NCBI GenBank assembly: GCA_017440445.1
Contig: JAFSHE010000155.1
Coordinates: 1 to 5,542, forward strand
Source: Oscillospiraceae bacterium
GTDB lineage: Bacteria; Bacillota_A; Clostridia; Oscillospirales; Ruminococcaceae
Direction: 5' to 3'
DNA length: 5,542 nucleotides
Shown: in pieces, positions 5,368-5,542 of the stretch
How the letters are laid out: the number at the start of each line of letters is the position of its first letter
How positions within the stretch are numbered: position 1 is the stretch's first letter
Translations under genes and position numbers: made by a program
The notes under the pieces: model-generated
The model's input: only the letters and a program-made list of their open reading frames with translations
What the model was told of the DNA's origin: nothing
Databases searched by the model: none

Positions 5368-5412
5368 TATATGTTAAATATTATGTTATAAGATATCACA
5401 CATTATATGTTA
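5368..5412. repeat. Three phased 9-base direct repeats upstream of the RHH gene
   Basis: TATATGTTA (5368-5376), ATTATGTTA (5380-5388) and TATATGTTA (5404-5412) share the core ATGTTA. Start-to-start distances are 12 and 24 bp, multiples of 12. An inverted core, TAACAT, lies at 5323-5328 in the RHH leader. Short phased direct repeats are a common operator form for RHH proteins, so an autoregulatory site is plausible. The AT-rich context weakens the significance. Confidence 0.45.
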
Positions 5413-5414
5413 CA

Positions 5415-5448
5415 AAATCCCTTTTGATAACCATTTCAAAAGGGATTT
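5415..5448. terminator. Hairpin terminator candidate near the right edge
   Basis: A perfect 13-bp stem, AAATCCCTTTTGA (5415-5427) with TCAAAAGGGATTT (5436-5448), and an 8-base loop. T-rich sequence follows in both directions (TTTATTG on +, TTTTGTAA on -). No + strand gene lies directly upstream, so it most probably ends a - strand transcript entering from the right edge and insulates the RHH promoter from it. Confidence 0.7.
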
Positions 5449-5453
5449 ATTGT

Positions 5454-5542
5454 TTACGCATTCAAGATTAATTTGTGCTTAGGGCAAAGAGGAAACCCAG
5501 GGGGAAGGGGGAAAGAAAACTGGCACAAAAACGAGTATCCCC
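5454..5542 (-). CDS. Possible C-terminal tail of a gene entering from the right (very tentative)
   Basis: On the - strand one frame is open from the window edge for 28 codons, ending ...CPKHKLILNA at a TAA (5456-5454), 5 bases before the hairpin at 5448-5415. That placement is what a gene end plus terminator would look like. Against it, the other two - strand frames are also open for 20-24 codons because the strand is pyrimidine-rich, and the peptide is Pro/Phe-rich without a recognisable domain. No function is proposed. A non-coding cis site is equally possible. Confidence 0.2.
   Translation of the reverse strand, partial: GYSFLCQFSFPLPPGFPLCPKHKLILNA
5499..5519 (+). other. Purine-only G-rich tract
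   Basis: Twenty-one consecutive purines include two GGGGG runs (5500-5504 and 5507-5511) separated by AA. GGG occurs nearby at 5482-5484. The tract stands out against the AT-rich flank to its left. It has too few clean G runs for a confident quadruplex, and no role can be assigned from the sequence. Confidence 0.5.

Noticed and set aside
1..5542. The possibility that the window is a closed circle, since it starts and ends with CCCC
   Set aside because: Joining the ends does not supply MurA N-terminal sequence in frame upstream of base 1, and a four-base match is meaningless.

Overview
The window reads as a piece of chromosome from a Gram-positive gut or rumen Clostridia, most like Ruminococcus or another Oscillospiraceae. 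This rests on family resemblance recalled from memory: a MurA-WalJ (YycJ) gene pair, a secreted lipoprotein glycoside hydrolase, strong AGGAGG-type ribosome sites and small Clostridia-style XRE and ribbon-helix-helix regulators. No rRNA or other marker fixes the taxon. Both ends of the window look arbitrary: murA lacks its start at the left, and the right end runs into an unexplained G-rich tract.

Layout, left to right. (1) 1-1871, + strand: the 3' part of murA (first step of peptidoglycan precursor synthesis) overlaps by one base with a WalJ/YycJ metallo-beta-lactamase-fold hydrolase. The pair ends at a GC-rich hairpin terminator (1889-1917). (2) 1959-3959, + strand: an apparent three-gene operon of a GH5-like glycoside hydrolase lipoprotein, a small Dabb-domain protein and a uracil/hypoxanthine-DNA glycosylase-like repair enzyme that overlaps the Dabb gene. 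It is followed by a perfect 8-bp palindrome (3976-3994) that looks like a dispersed repeat, then by a strong bidirectional terminator (4037-4067). (3) 4050-4496, - strand: a SLOG (DUF1273/YpsA-like) nucleotide-binding-fold protein whose last codons form one arm of that terminator. (4) 4497-5542: the base composition turns clearly AT-rich. Two tiny XRE helix-turn-helix genes run rightward, divergent from the SLOG gene, and a ribbon-helix-helix gene converges on them from the right. Beyond it come a direct-repeat cluster, a hairpin and a purine/G-rich edge.

How the parts may work together. Regions 1 and 2 look like ordinary housekeeping and plant-polysaccharide metabolism. The most interesting part is the 4497-4599 intergenic region. 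On the - strand it carries two well-formed, staggered sigma-A-type promoters for the SLOG gene. These are overlaid by two ACAA-N6/7-TTGT dyads whose centres are about two helical turns apart, directly upstream of two XRE repressor-like genes. The simplest reading is that one or both XRE proteins control the SLOG gene and their own transcription from shared operators. The small-regulator cluster with its AT shift resembles the regulatory edge of an integrative or mobile element, but no integrase, relaxase or attachment site is visible.
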